Shown in pieces: positions 28,582-37,956 of a stretch of 64,000 nucleotides of DNA. The notes beneath the pieces were generated by a model. The model searched no databases. It had not been told where the DNA came from and worked only from the letters and a program-made list of their open reading frames with translations. The stretch comes from Candidatus Kapaibacterium sp. (GTDB lineage: Bacteria > Bacteroidota > Ignavibacteria > Kapaibacteriales > Kapaibacteriaceae): positions 25,457 to 89,456 of the forward strand of contig JALHPC010000007.1 in the NCBI GenBank assembly GCA_022842685.1, read 5' to 3'. The translations under genes and the position numbers were made by a program. Numbering within the stretch: position 1 is the stretch's first letter; the number at the start of each line of letters is the position of its first letter.

Positions 28582-29928
28582 ATGAATCGTCCCTTCACCC
28601 TGCCTCGCACGCTTTCACATGTGGGCAACGACGCGTCCGCCGGACTCGTTGTGTTCCTTGTTGCCCTACCGCTATGTTTAGGTATTGCGCTAGCGTCAGA
28701 CGCTCCGGTTGTTTCCGGCATCATCGCCGGTGTGGTTGGGGGAGTCGTTGTTGGACTCGTCTCTGGATCGCACGTTAGCGTCAGCGGCCCAGCCGCTGGG
28801 TTAACTGCCGTTGTGGCCTCAGCTATCGCTACGCTTGGCTCGTTCGAGATGGTACTAACAGCCATTGCCCTTTCAGGTGTCATGCAGCTAGTCTTAGCGG
28901 CTACCCGTGCAGGCATTCTTCGATCTTGGATTCCCAACTCGGTTGTCAAAGGTATGCTGGCTGGTATCGGCTTGGTAATCGTCTTCAAGCAGATTCCTCA
29001 CGCATTAGGGCGCGACGAGGAACATGTGGGCCACCTAGCTTTTATGTTCACATCGGAATCCAACACGTTTACCGAGATCGTGGCTTCACTCGAAGCACCC
29101 AATCCAGGCGCCGTGGTAATTGCCCTTACCGCTTTCGCCATCCTTCACTGGTGGCAGGGTCTTTCGTCTGTACTGCGTGCCCTTCGCACGCTACCCGCTC
29201 CTCTCGTAGCCGTTGTCTCTGGTGTGGTCGTCAACGGGCTGTTTGTGAGCTACCTTCCAGATTGGGCACTTCTTCGCGTTGATAAACACCTTGTAGATCT
29301 TCCGGTTTTAGCGTCTGCGGCCGACGTGTTAACACTTGTACGTACACCGGATTTCGGCGCGTTGTCGGACCTTCGCGTCTGGCTGATTGCGGCTACCATT
29401 GCCATTGTTGGAAGCGTCGAGAGTCTTCTGTCACTAGAAGCCGCCGATGGTATCGACCCTCATGAACGCGTCTCAGATCCCAACCGGGAACTACTTGCCC
29501 AGGGCCTGGGCAATACCCTTAGCGGTTTAATCGGCGGTCTGCCCGTCACCAGTGTCATCGTGCGTACGTCTGCCAACGTCTACGCCGGTGCCCATACTCG
29601 TATGTCGGCCGTTCTTCACGGTGTCTTGCTGGCAGTGGCTGTGGTGACGATTGCTCAGTACCTGAACTTGATTCCCTACGCTGCCCTCGCAGCGGTGTTA
29701 ATTACCATTGGCTACAAACTGGCCTCCGTCTCTCTGTTTCGTAGCGTTGCCGCCTCTGGTCCTCGTCGCCTCCTGCCCTTTCTCGTCACCGTCGCCGGCG
29801 TCGTCTTCATAGACCTGCTGTGGGGCGTCGGTCTCGGTATTGCCACCCACGTTGCTTGGGCGTATCTTGCACATCGCAAACGTCGCAAGTCCATCTGCCA
29901 ATCTGGGAATACCCGCAACCCATCATGA
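28582..29928 (+). CDS. SulP-family anion permease without an obvious C-terminal STAS domain
   Basis: DASAGLVVFLVALPLCLGIALASDAPVVSGIIAGVVGGVVVGLVSGSHVSVSGPAAGLTAVV. Ends about 40 aa after the last membrane block. Confidence 0.9.
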   Translation: MNRPFTLPRTLSHVGNDASAGLVVFLVALPLCLGIALASDAPVVSGIIAGVVGGVVVGLVSGSHVSVSGPAAGLTAVVASAIATLGSFEMVLTAIALSGVMQLVLAATRAGILRSWIPNSVVKGMLAGIGLVIVFKQIPHALGRDEEHVGHLAFMFTSESNTFTEIVASLEAPNPGAVVIALTAFAILHWWQGLSSVLRALRTLPAPLVAVVSGVVVNGLFVSYLPDWALLRVDKHLVDLPVLASAADVLTLVRTPDFGALSDLRVWLIAATIAIVGSVESLLSLEAADGIDPHERVSDPNRELLAQGLGNTLSGLIGGLPVTSVIVRTSANVYAGAHTRMSAVLHGVLLAVAVVTIAQYLNLIPYAALAAVLITIGYKLASVSLFRSVAASGPRRLLPFLVTVAGVVFIDLLWGVGLGIATHVAWAYLAHRKRRKSICQSGNTRNPS

Positions 29929-30581
29929 TCACCAAACAGTATTTTGATTTTTTCAACGATCTTGCAGCTAACAATTCGCGAGACTGGTTTCTAGCACAAA
30001 AGCCCCGCTACGAAGCCCACGTTAAACAACCCTTTTACGAGTTTGTTGAAAGGGTCATCGACGAAATACGCATGTACGAGCCCGACATTACGCAGACGGC
30101 GAAAGATGCTGTGTTTCGACTTCATCGCGACACACGGTTTTCCAAGGATAAAACCCCATACAAAACACAGCTTGGCGCGGCTGTATCCAAGGAGGGGAAA
30201 AAGGCAATGGGCTATCCTGGCTTCTACTTCGAGCTAGGTGCTGGAGGCTGTTGGTTCGGCGGTGGGTCCTACATGCCCGACAAAGACAAGGTGGAGACGA
30301 TTCGCGAAGTGATTGCCGATCACGCCGATGAGTTCATGACGCTGATACGGTCGAAGCCCTTTGCCTCACTCTATGGCGACATCAAGGGCGAAAAGAATAA
30401 GGTCTTACCCAAGGAGATTCGCGACGTCGTTGCCACAGTGCCCCTTATCGCCAACAGGCAGTGGTACTGGATGGTGCAAGTGCCCAATAGCAAGGTTGTT
30501 GGCGAAAAAGGGGTCGAAACAGCCATGGAATATTACCGAGCTGCTCGACCCCTTCAGGAATTTTTACTTCGTGCGTTCTAG
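29925..30581 (+). CDS. DUF2461-like protein
   Basis: MITKQYFDFFNDLAANNSRDWFLAQKPRYE..DAVFRLHRDTRFSKDKTPYKTQLGAAVSKEGKKAMGYPGFYFELGAGGCWFGGGSYMPD. ATGA overlap with the permease stop. Confidence 0.85.
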   Translation: MITKQYFDFFNDLAANNSRDWFLAQKPRYEAHVKQPFYEFVERVIDEIRMYEPDITQTAKDAVFRLHRDTRFSKDKTPYKTQLGAAVSKEGKKAMGYPGFYFELGAGGCWFGGGSYMPDKDKVETIREVIADHADEFMTLIRSKPFASLYGDIKGEKNKVLPKEIRDVVATVPLIANRQWYWMVQVPNSKVVGEKGVETAMEYYRAARPLQEFLLRAF

Positions 30582-30587
30582 GAGCGT

Positions 30588-33038
30588 TTAGAACGTGTAT
30601 GATGCTGAAACCGATGCCTGGCGACGAAGAATCGTGCCACCAAATATTTGAATATGGGCATTGTCCAACGCGTTAAACACGTTGAGTCCCAGTCGTAGCG
30701 TCGACGTTACAAAATAGCCGGCCTGAAGATTCACAACGGTGTACGTAGGGACGGTGCCCTCGAAGCCACCGGCAAGCCATGTAAAGGCATTTACCCAGCG
30801 GACGTTTACGCCGGCGTCGTACTGTGCGGGTACGACGTAATTGACGTCGATATTCGCACGGTGGCGCGATGTGTTAGGAACAATCTTTTGAGCGGCGGCT
30901 TCGTTCGACGCAATGGCGAAATCGAAATACGAATACGCTCCCGTTACGCTTAGCTCGTTTGTAATCGCATACGTTGCAGTAAATTCCGCACCGTATTCAT
31001 CTACAGCAGCTACGTTGTTTGGAGCAATCACAAGTGTGGGACGTCCCTCATACATCGAGAGTTGGTTGAAAGGGGCATTGCCAATCTGTGCCAGCAGTAC
31101 CGAATCGGCTACGCGGTCGGCATCGGCGTTGCCCGAGTTCGAGCGAACTGGAGCATAGAGGTCTCGTGTAATGCCTGCAAGTGGGGCGCTAATAAGGTCG
31201 GTTCGGCGGTTGTAATAAATGTCGGCACTTACCCATAGTTCGCTAGTAACGGCACCCCGATAGCCAAGTTCTAGCGACAGTGCCTTTTCGGGTTCGAGGT
31301 TTGGATTGCCTAGGTTAAAGCGGCTAGCTGGTTGAGACAGGCCAAGATTGGATCGCACGCCTGCGCCAAAACGGTCTGCAAGAACCGAGTCAACAACGCC
31401 TTCGGCAGCGGCGAAGTTTGCCGGACCACCAAATGGCGAACGGCGGAAGAGTTCGGTGTACGACGGCCGCAAGAACGAGCGGTTAAGCGTAAGGCGCAAG
31501 GTATGGCCGTTCGATGGTTCGAAAACAACGGCCAACTTTGGCGAGAACTGTGTTGGGAACAACCGTGAGTGGTCGATGCGTGCCGAGCCGACGATCGTGA
31601 TGTTGTCGGTGGCTTTTACTTCTAGATGACCATATACACCAGCAAAGATGGCCGTTACGCGGGTAGGGCTAATCAACGTCATATCGGCTAAAAACACGCC
31701 AGCAGAGTCTGTTGGCGAGCTCACGTCCTGATAGTCGTACTGTGCGCCGGCAATCACTCGTATGCCATCGGCAAGTTGTGTGTTGTATTGGGCGTCAACT
31801 CCCATTACGTCACTGCGTTCGAGCGAGCGAGCGTTGGCGTTGTATACAAGCTGTTGCAATTCATCGGGAGTGTTGCGGCGCTGCCACAAACCCTGAATGG
31901 TAAAGCTCGGACTTGTATAGGCCATGCGAACAAACGGTTTTTCGACGCGTTGCACCAGCAAACGTCCCGTTTGGTTCACGTACATTTCGTTTCCACTTGC
32001 CGTATAGCCACCTTCAAGCAGCACCGTTTGTTCATCTTGCAAGTCGTAGTCAAATCGCATCGTGCCGCCAATCTGATACGGCCTGCGTGCAGCGTCTGAC
32101 AACGGGCGCTTGTCGAACGCATTCGCGCCAGCAAGAGCCGGCGTAAGCGCTGGATATTCCGCTTCGGTTAGTCGAGGCACCACGCCATAGTTGTACTGCG
32201 TTGATGCTCCGAACGTGAACTTGTAGGCAAGATCGCCAAACAGGCCCGCATGGCGCACCGATGAGCGATACGTCTCCCACTCACCTGCGGCCAACGTAAC
32301 TTTTGTGCCCAACACGTCGCGTGGTGCAGACGTGCGAATGTTAACGACGCCGTTGTAGGCGTTTTGACCATACAAGGCCGAACCTGGTCCTCGTACTACA
32401 TCAATTCCGGCAATGTCATCCATAATGGCACTCATCGAGTTCCATTCATTCAAGTTGATAAGGGGCGTCGAAGGATCGCGGCCGTCAATCAAGACAAGCG
32501 TCCTGCGGTTGATGGAGTTGTTGAAGCCGCGCGTGTTTACGTTAAAGTCGTTTGCGCCCGACATTACAACGTCTACCCCCGGCATGCGCTCCATGGTTCG
32601 CGCGATTTGTCCAGTTGGAGCCATGCGCTCGGCATCTAGCGGCGTTACAACGCTAACAGCGGCTGGCGCATCGGTAAGCTTCTGAGGCCGGCGCGAAGCG
32701 CCATAGACGATGACTTCGTTGGCATTACGCGCTGCGGAGCGCATCAGGAATCGCACGACGCCAATCACGTCGTCGGCAACGCTCACGTTTCGCTCTTCGG
32801 CAATCCAACCAGGTCCCGAAGCCACCACAACGTAGTTGCCAAACTTCAGATTTTCGATGGTAAACTCGCCCTTGTCGTTGGAGCGGGCAGAGGCGTTCGT
32901 ACCACGCACGGCGATACGAATTCCAGCAAGTGGCTGACCGGTAACGCCGTCGTTAACGTTACCAGAAATGCTTCCAGCATGGAGCAAACTTGATAGGAAC
33001 ATCATTGAAACAACGACTAGACCTAGGGCGCGAATCAT
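30588..33038 (-). CDS. TonB-dependent receptor with carboxypeptidase-regulatory-like N-terminus
   Basis: GSISGNVNDGVTGQPLAGIRIAVRGTN, plug domain (MERMPGVDVVMSGANDFNVNTRGFNNSINRRTLVLIDGRD..VVRGPGSALYGQNAYNGVVNI), terminal beta strand ...QASVSASYTF. Confidence 0.93.
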   Translation of the reverse strand: MIRALGLVVVSMMFLSSLLHAGSISGNVNDGVTGQPLAGIRIAVRGTNASARSNDKGEFTIENLKFGNYVVVASGPGWIAEERNVSVADDVIGVVRFLMRSAARNANEVIVYGASRRPQKLTDAPAAVSVVTPLDAERMAPTGQIARTMERMPGVDVVMSGANDFNVNTRGFNNSINRRTLVLIDGRDPSTPLINLNEWNSMSAIMDDIAGIDVVRGPGSALYGQNAYNGVVNIRTSAPRDVLGTKVTLAAGEWETYRSSVRHAGLFGDLAYKFTFGASTQYNYGVVPRLTEAEYPALTPALAGANAFDKRPLSDAARRPYQIGGTMRFDYDLQDEQTVLLEGGYTASGNEMYVNQTGRLLVQRVEKPFVRMAYTSPSFTIQGLWQRRNTPDELQQLVYNANARSLERSDVMGVDAQYNTQLADGIRVIAGAQYDYQDVSSPTDSAGVFLADMTLISPTRVTAIFAGVYGHLEVKATDNITIVGSARIDHSRLFPTQFSPKLAVVFEPSNGHTLRLTLNRSFLRPSYTELFRRSPFGGPANFAAAEGVVDSVLADRFGAGVRSNLGLSQPASRFNLGNPNLEPEKALSLELGYRGAVTSELWVSADIYYNRRTDLISAPLAGITRDLYAPVRSNSGNADADRVADSVLLAQIGNAPFNQLSMYEGRPTLVIAPNNVAAVDEYGAEFTATYAITNELSVTGAYSYFDFAIASNEAAAQKIVPNTSRHRANIDVNYVVPAQYDAGVNVRWVNAFTWLAGGFEGTVPTYTVVNLQAGYFVTSTLRLGLNVFNALDNAHIQIFGGTILRRQASVSASYTF

Positions 33039-33071
33039 GAAGAAGATGAGGATAGTGTAGGAACGCGATCA

Positions 33072-33087
33072 GACCGACCAGTCGGTC
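33072..33087. promoter_or_regulatory. Perfect inverted repeat GACCGAC-CA-GTCGGTC, TetR-type operator candidate
   Basis: 7+2+7 palindrome between the divergent TonB receptor (start 33038) and the plus-strand gene (start 33233). Matches the common accGACnnGTCggt form of TetR/AcrR operators. Confidence 0.65.
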
Positions 33088-33232
33088 GGAGGTGCAAGTT
33101 AACACCGCTCGTCCCAAAATCGTGCCGTTGAGTCCCAAGTACTACCGTTTGCCCCTTTCAGATTGCAAGAAGCTATGTAGAGCGACTACGTTTGCGCTGG
33201 TTGTGAACTGTGATACTCTGGGAGTTAGCGAA

Positions 33233-34429
33233 ATGACATTGCGAATAGTAGTTGTTACGACGGCAGTTGTGATGTTGCTGGCTACTGGTGTGCTTCGTGG
33301 GCAGCCCTATGTGGACACTGCAACGTCGGCTAGGTTTGCACAGCTAACGCTGGGCGCAGGCATTACATCCTTCCACGGCAATGCCGGGGCCGAGTCTGTT
33401 GCCGGCAGTATCACCGTTGGTGGTCTTCACTTCTGGGGCCACAGCCATTTCTACATCACGGCGACGGCGCTGATGTGGCACCGAAACGAAGAACGGTGGA
33501 GTCCGACCGTGGAAACCGGAGCCGACATCTATCCATGGCGAATCGAACGTGGGCGTGTTGTCCCGTTTGTTGGTCTTGCCTGGGTTGCATCACAGCGTAG
33601 ACGTGACGATGGCCCGGCATACGACGCTCACGAGGCCGTTGCGCGCCTGGGTTTGACCGCAGCCGTGACGACCTCGACGATGCTGCACGCCACAGTCGCG
33701 GCACCGATTGTGCGTAACGTACCATACCCTTCGGCGACGGGCGAAGTAAGCGCGTTTTTGGCGCCATTGGCTGCGCTCTCGCTAAGCGCTACTACTGCGT
33801 TCGACATGACGCAGTCTGTTGAGTCATTACAACGAGATGGCATCGAGGAGCGCCGCAATGCGGCAGCCGAGCGGCTTGGGTTATTCAATGGCCTGTTCGC
33901 AAGCATTGGCGTTTCTTCGGCCACAGCACTGTCGCGTCCTACGTGGCTTGCCAGCCAACTTCCCATGTTAGACGTCCCACCGCCATCTACGACATATCCC
34001 TCGGTTGGCATTGGATACTCAGTGCTCGACGGGCGAGGTTTCTTGCACGCAGTATTTCGGCACATATCAAGTGTACGCCAGGGCTATGGCTCATCGGTCT
34101 CATTGGAAAGAACAAGTCTTGGCCTAGAGGCAGCACTACAGATTGCCAACTATCACGGCTTTGTACCCTTTGTGGGTGCCGGCGTTGGTGTCGACTGGCT
34201 TTCAACGGACGTGTCGCACCAAGGGCAGCAGCAGATTGAGCGAACGAATGGCCTAACACCGATCTTCGTCTTTGGGTGGGACGTCGTACCAACGCGTTTA
34301 CAGAAGTTCACGCTGCGTACTACCTGTCGTTACTCTCCTGTTCAACGCATGGCTACATCGCGAGGCAACGTGCCATTCAATCACCTTGAAATTGACTTCA
34401 TTCAGTTTATTTGGCATTTTCGACGGTAA
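33233..34429 (+). CDS. Secreted/outer-membrane protein of unknown function (beta-barrel-like)
   Basis: Start at MTLRIVVVTTAVVMLLATGVLRGQPY inside ORF 33092. Alternating barrel-like sequence, C-terminal aromatic strand FIQFIWHFRR. Confidence 0.6.
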   Translation: MTLRIVVVTTAVVMLLATGVLRGQPYVDTATSARFAQLTLGAGITSFHGNAGAESVAGSITVGGLHFWGHSHFYITATALMWHRNEERWSPTVETGADIYPWRIERGRVVPFVGLAWVASQRRRDDGPAYDAHEAVARLGLTAAVTTSTMLHATVAAPIVRNVPYPSATGEVSAFLAPLAALSLSATTAFDMTQSVESLQRDGIEERRNAAAERLGLFNGLFASIGVSSATALSRPTWLASQLPMLDVPPPSTTYPSVGIGYSVLDGRGFLHAVFRHISSVRQGYGSSVSLERTSLGLEAALQIANYHGFVPFVGAGVGVDWLSTDVSHQGQQQIERTNGLTPIFVFGWDVVPTRLQKFTLRTTCRYSPVQRMATSRGNVPFNHLEIDFIQFIWHFRR

Positions 34430-34475
34430 TGCGGAATGTGATTTTCCATCTTTTATACAACCCACCGCTAGCGAG

Positions 34476-34520
34476 GGGCGCAGCATGTAGCTGTGCGAAG
34501 CACGTCGCTATGCGAAGCAT
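34476..34520. repeat. Three-unit copy of the mini-hairpin element, opposite orientation to 17671-18167
   Basis: Plus strand GGGCGCAGCAT(degenerate)-GTAGCT-GTGCGAAGCAC-GTCGCT-ATGCGAAGCAT. The reverse complement gives spacers AGCGAC and AGCTAC, identical to the large array. Confidence 0.9.
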
Positions 34521-34525
34521 GTTAG

Positions 34526-36763
34526 CTAGATTTCAACCTCCACCCCAAACACGGGAACGATCCCCCACATTTCGTCATTCGTTACGGCGCCAACAGCTTG
34601 GTTCCACACCACGTCGCGCACGTTGCGGCGGTTATAGGCGTTCAGCACCATCAGGTACGTGGTAACGGTACTGCCTTGCAAAAACCAGCGTTTGTCGGCC
34701 CGCACGCTTAGCCCATGGTATGGCGGCAGGTAGATGCCATTGGTGTTCGATACGTCGCGCACGGTTTCGCCAGCAAGCTGCGATGCCGCAGCGTTTACCG
34801 GCGTCCGCGCCTGACCTCCAAGGTAGTTCCATCGTGTGGTTACCATCCATGTTTCCGCAGGCATCCAGCCTAGCATGGCCGTGGCAACAATGCGGTTGTT
34901 AAACGTTCTAGGACGCCACAGGCCAGCGGCATCACGATACTCGGTGGAAGTCACAGCCGTGCCAATTAGCGCATGCCAGCCATCTGTCAAACGCTTGTGC
35001 AGCACCAGTTCTACGCCGTAGGCATGCGCCATAGCGTCGATACCAAGTGACTCCACGTCGCGCCACCGGCCATTCGTGCCAAACACGTCGTCGAGCACAA
35101 ATGCCTCCGGACGTTGTCGGCTTGACGGTCCATCGTGATATTGCTTCTGATACGCTTCCACTCGAACCGACGTAGTAGGTGCGGGCTTCCACTCGACGGC
35201 AGTTCCAACGTAGAGCATTCGAGGTGCAGCCAACGTGCTGGTGGCATCGGCATAGGCCAGTAGGGTCGGCGGAAGTTCTTGGCTATACTGTCCCGCCATG
35301 GCCATAACGCTTACCTCGTCGGCTACGGCCCACTGCGCCTGCAGGCGCATGTCCACGGTAACATCTTGCACGGGCTGCAACGCTGCAACGCGCACCCCAC
35401 CTGTAAGCGAAAGCGTCCCCACGTTGCCCGTAACGCTTGCAAATGCCGCCAATACGTTGCTGGTTGCCCTGCGATTTGTGCCAAGGTGTGCTTCATGTAC
35501 CTGTAGTCGCCGCTGGCGTAGCTCGAAGCCAACATCGGCATGGTTGCCGGTACCACCTAAGTACATCGACGTCACGCTGCGAATACTTAGCGTGTTGTCG
35601 ACCGACGCAATCTGCTCGTCGAGCGTATCCGTGTCTGCTGCCATCCACTGTTCATTTGCGCGCAGCGTTGCAACGCCCACGGCTGTGTTGCTAACCACGT
35701 GTTCGCTCCACAGTGCCTGCCACGTAATGCCGTACGTACCTACAGCATAATCTTCGCTGCCGTAGCGCGGCAAGCTATCCATCAGTGCCTGCGAAACCGA
35801 ACGCTCAAGCCCACTCAAGCCCATCACAGCAATAGCCGATAGGCGATGGTCGGGATGAAGGCGCCACACCACCTTTGCTTGCGCATCCCCATAGTTGGGG
35901 GCTTTGCCTACGTCTAACAGCGCTACGAGCGCGTCTACCCACGAATGTCGGGCACCGACAATTACCGAGACATTTTCGCCCAACGGTCCTTCCAGGTAGC
36001 CGCCCACGCCGGCCATGTTCACGTCGGCCTGACCATGGATCTCGGTTGTGCTTCCTTCGCGCAGTGCAACGCCTATAACGCCCGAAGCGCGCTCACCGTA
36101 GGTGGCATCGAAGCCCCCTGTCATAATAGAGAGTTTATCAACCAGGCGCATGTTGAGAATACTCACCAGTCCGCCGCCACCTGCCTGCTGGGGCATATGG
36201 TTGATATTTGGAGTAAAAATGCCGTCGATATAGAAACCAACCTCGGCTGGTGCACCACCACGAATAGAAACATCGTTTACCTGATCTTCGGAACCGGTAA
36301 TTGCTGGAATGGCCGTAAGCACGCGCTGTACGTCGCCAACGCCACTGGGCGTACGACGAATTTCCTCGTTATTAAGATAGACCGTTCCGGTGTACGACTC
36401 GTGAGACTCGTGTGTGGCAACAACTTCCACCGACGCTGCTTGAATCGAGCGGGGCGTAAGCAGAATATCGACGGTGGTTGTGCGGTTGCTGCGAATAATA
36501 ATATCTGTTTCGACCGATGCAGCGTATCCAACCATACGTGTAGTAATAGTAACCGTACCAACACGGACAGAGTCGATAATGTAGGTGCCATTCGATGCAG
36601 TGATGGCTGGTCGTGATCGTCCCTCAACAATCACCGTGACATCCGATAAGGGGCGCTGCGTTACGGCGTCGCGAACCACTCCGGCAATGCGGCCATGCGG
36701 TTGGGCGCTAGCGGTGGTGGTGAGGAGGAGGAGGGTGGAAGAGACGAAACAAACAAGGAGCAT
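34526..36763 (-). CDS. TonB-dependent receptor with carboxypeptidase-regulatory-like N-terminus
   Basis: GRIAGVVRDAVTQRPLSDVTVIVEGRSRPAITASNGTYIIDSV, plug VQRVLTAIPAITGSEDQVNDVSIRGGAPAEVGFYIDGI, terminal ...VFGVEVEI. Confidence 0.9.
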   Translation of the reverse strand: MLLVCFVSSTLLLLTTTASAQPHGRIAGVVRDAVTQRPLSDVTVIVEGRSRPAITASNGTYIIDSVRVGTVTITTRMVGYAASVETDIIIRSNRTTTVDILLTPRSIQAASVEVVATHESHESYTGTVYLNNEEIRRTPSGVGDVQRVLTAIPAITGSEDQVNDVSIRGGAPAEVGFYIDGIFTPNINHMPQQAGGGGLVSILNMRLVDKLSIMTGGFDATYGERASGVIGVALREGSTTEIHGQADVNMAGVGGYLEGPLGENVSVIVGARHSWVDALVALLDVGKAPNYGDAQAKVVWRLHPDHRLSAIAVMGLSGLERSVSQALMDSLPRYGSEDYAVGTYGITWQALWSEHVVSNTAVGVATLRANEQWMAADTDTLDEQIASVDNTLSIRSVTSMYLGGTGNHADVGFELRQRRLQVHEAHLGTNRRATSNVLAAFASVTGNVGTLSLTGGVRVAALQPVQDVTVDMRLQAQWAVADEVSVMAMAGQYSQELPPTLLAYADATSTLAAPRMLYVGTAVEWKPAPTTSVRVEAYQKQYHDGPSSRQRPEAFVLDDVFGTNGRWRDVESLGIDAMAHAYGVELVLHKRLTDGWHALIGTAVTSTEYRDAAGLWRPRTFNNRIVATAMLGWMPAETWMVTTRWNYLGGQARTPVNAAASQLAGETVRDVSNTNGIYLPPYHGLSVRADKRWFLQGSTVTTYLMVLNAYNRRNVRDVVWNQAVGAVTNDEMWGIVPVFGVEVEI

Positions 36764-36829
36764 CTCATACAAAAGTACGGTGTCGCTCGAAGTGTCCCGT
36801 TGCACCTAGGAAATGTTGTAGGTTTGCCC

Positions 36830-37339
36830 ATGCTACGGCTCGCCCTTCGGTATGCATTGGTGATGTCTATCCTGCTTCTGGTCGTCGCTGCTGCCGAAGC
36901 ACAGTGGGCATTCCATAGCAATGCCACGTCGCACATTCTCTCCGCCGTCGTCCTAACTACCCTCGCTGGTGGCGTCTGGCTTGGACGTGGAATTCGCATG
37001 CCCAGCCGCGGCCATGCAACCCCTGAACATACGCCCACAACGGCCATCGACGTTGACCAACATGTACCTTCAGCAGAAGCTCCGCTGGTTGTATCAGGCC
37101 TTAGCAGCCGTGAAACCCAGGTTCTTGCGCTTCTTACACAGGGCCATACCAATGCACAGATAGCCGACGCGCTCTTCGTTTCAACGAATACCGTAAAAAC
37201 GCACGTGGCCAACATCTACTCCAAGTTGGGTGTCTCCAATCGTGCGCAGGCAGCCCAATATGCTGCTCGACTAGCTGCATCCAACGTCCACAACAGCAGC
37301 AATCCGCCATCTTCACGAGGCGAATCACCCCACGAATGA
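36830..37339 (+). CDS. LuxR-type HTH regulator with N-terminal transmembrane helices
   Basis: Hydrophobic N-terminus MLRLALRYALVMSILLLVVAAAEA; LSSRETQVLALLTQGHTNAQIADALFVSTNTVKTHVANIYSKLGVSNRAQAAQYA HTH. Confidence 0.88.
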   Translation: MLRLALRYALVMSILLLVVAAAEAQWAFHSNATSHILSAVVLTTLAGGVWLGRGIRMPSRGHATPEHTPTTAIDVDQHVPSAEAPLVVSGLSSRETQVLALLTQGHTNAQIADALFVSTNTVKTHVANIYSKLGVSNRAQAAQYAARLAASNVHNSSNPPSSRGESPHE

Positions 37340-37345
37340 CCCAAA

Positions 37346-37363
37346 ATCACCCATTTGGGTGAT
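37346..37363. promoter_or_regulatory. Perfect inverted repeat ATCACCCA-TT-TGGGTGAT
   Basis: 8+2+8 palindrome in the short gap between the LuxR-type regulator and the next gene. Could be an operator or a hairpin. Confidence 0.5.
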
Positions 37364-37422
37364 GCATGAAGCCCCCAAATGTGCGTTGTTTGCGGTGTTT
37401 CCATCACATCCCTCAAACCCAC

Positions 37423-37947
37423 ATGAATCGCTTCATCCTTCGTTACGGCTTCCTTGCAGGCGGCATCGTTATGGCCAGCGGCCTCACCCTTTGGCCGTTT
37501 ACCGCCAACCCCGCCGAAGCTGGTGTTCTTGGCATGGTCATTGGCTTCGCCTTCATGAGCGTCGCTATGTCCTTCGTCTTCTTCGGCGTACGTGCCTATC
37601 GCACTTCGCTAGGGGGCACCGTCACATTTCTTGCGGCGTTACGCTGCGGCCTTGCCATTGCTGGCATCGCTTCGCTCATATATGTGCTGGCATGGGAGGT
37701 CGCCCACGCCAACCTCTTCCCAGATTTCGCCCAGAACTATGGCAAGGTCATGATTCGTGACTTCGAGGCCACCTTGCCATCAGCCGAAGCGCTGGCCGCT
37801 AAACAGGCAGAGGTCGCCGAGTTCGTTTCGTCCTACAAGCTATGGTACGTCCGCATGGGCTACACACTTATGGAAATTGCTCCGGTTGGTATTCTGGCAA
37901 GCGTGCTGGCCGCAGCGTTCCTGCGCAAGAACGCACGAACGGAATAA
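37423..37947 (+). CDS. DUF4199-like membrane protein
   Basis: MNRFILRYGFLAGGIVMASGLTLW..GVLGMVIGFAFMSVAMSFVFFGVRAYRTSLGG.. Confidence 0.75.
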   Translation: MNRFILRYGFLAGGIVMASGLTLWPFTANPAEAGVLGMVIGFAFMSVAMSFVFFGVRAYRTSLGGTVTFLAALRCGLAIAGIASLIYVLAWEVAHANLFPDFAQNYGKVMIRDFEATLPSAEALAAKQAEVAEFVSSYKLWYVRMGYTLMEIAPVGILASVLAAAFLRKNARTE

Positions 37948-37956
37948 CCAAGGCAA

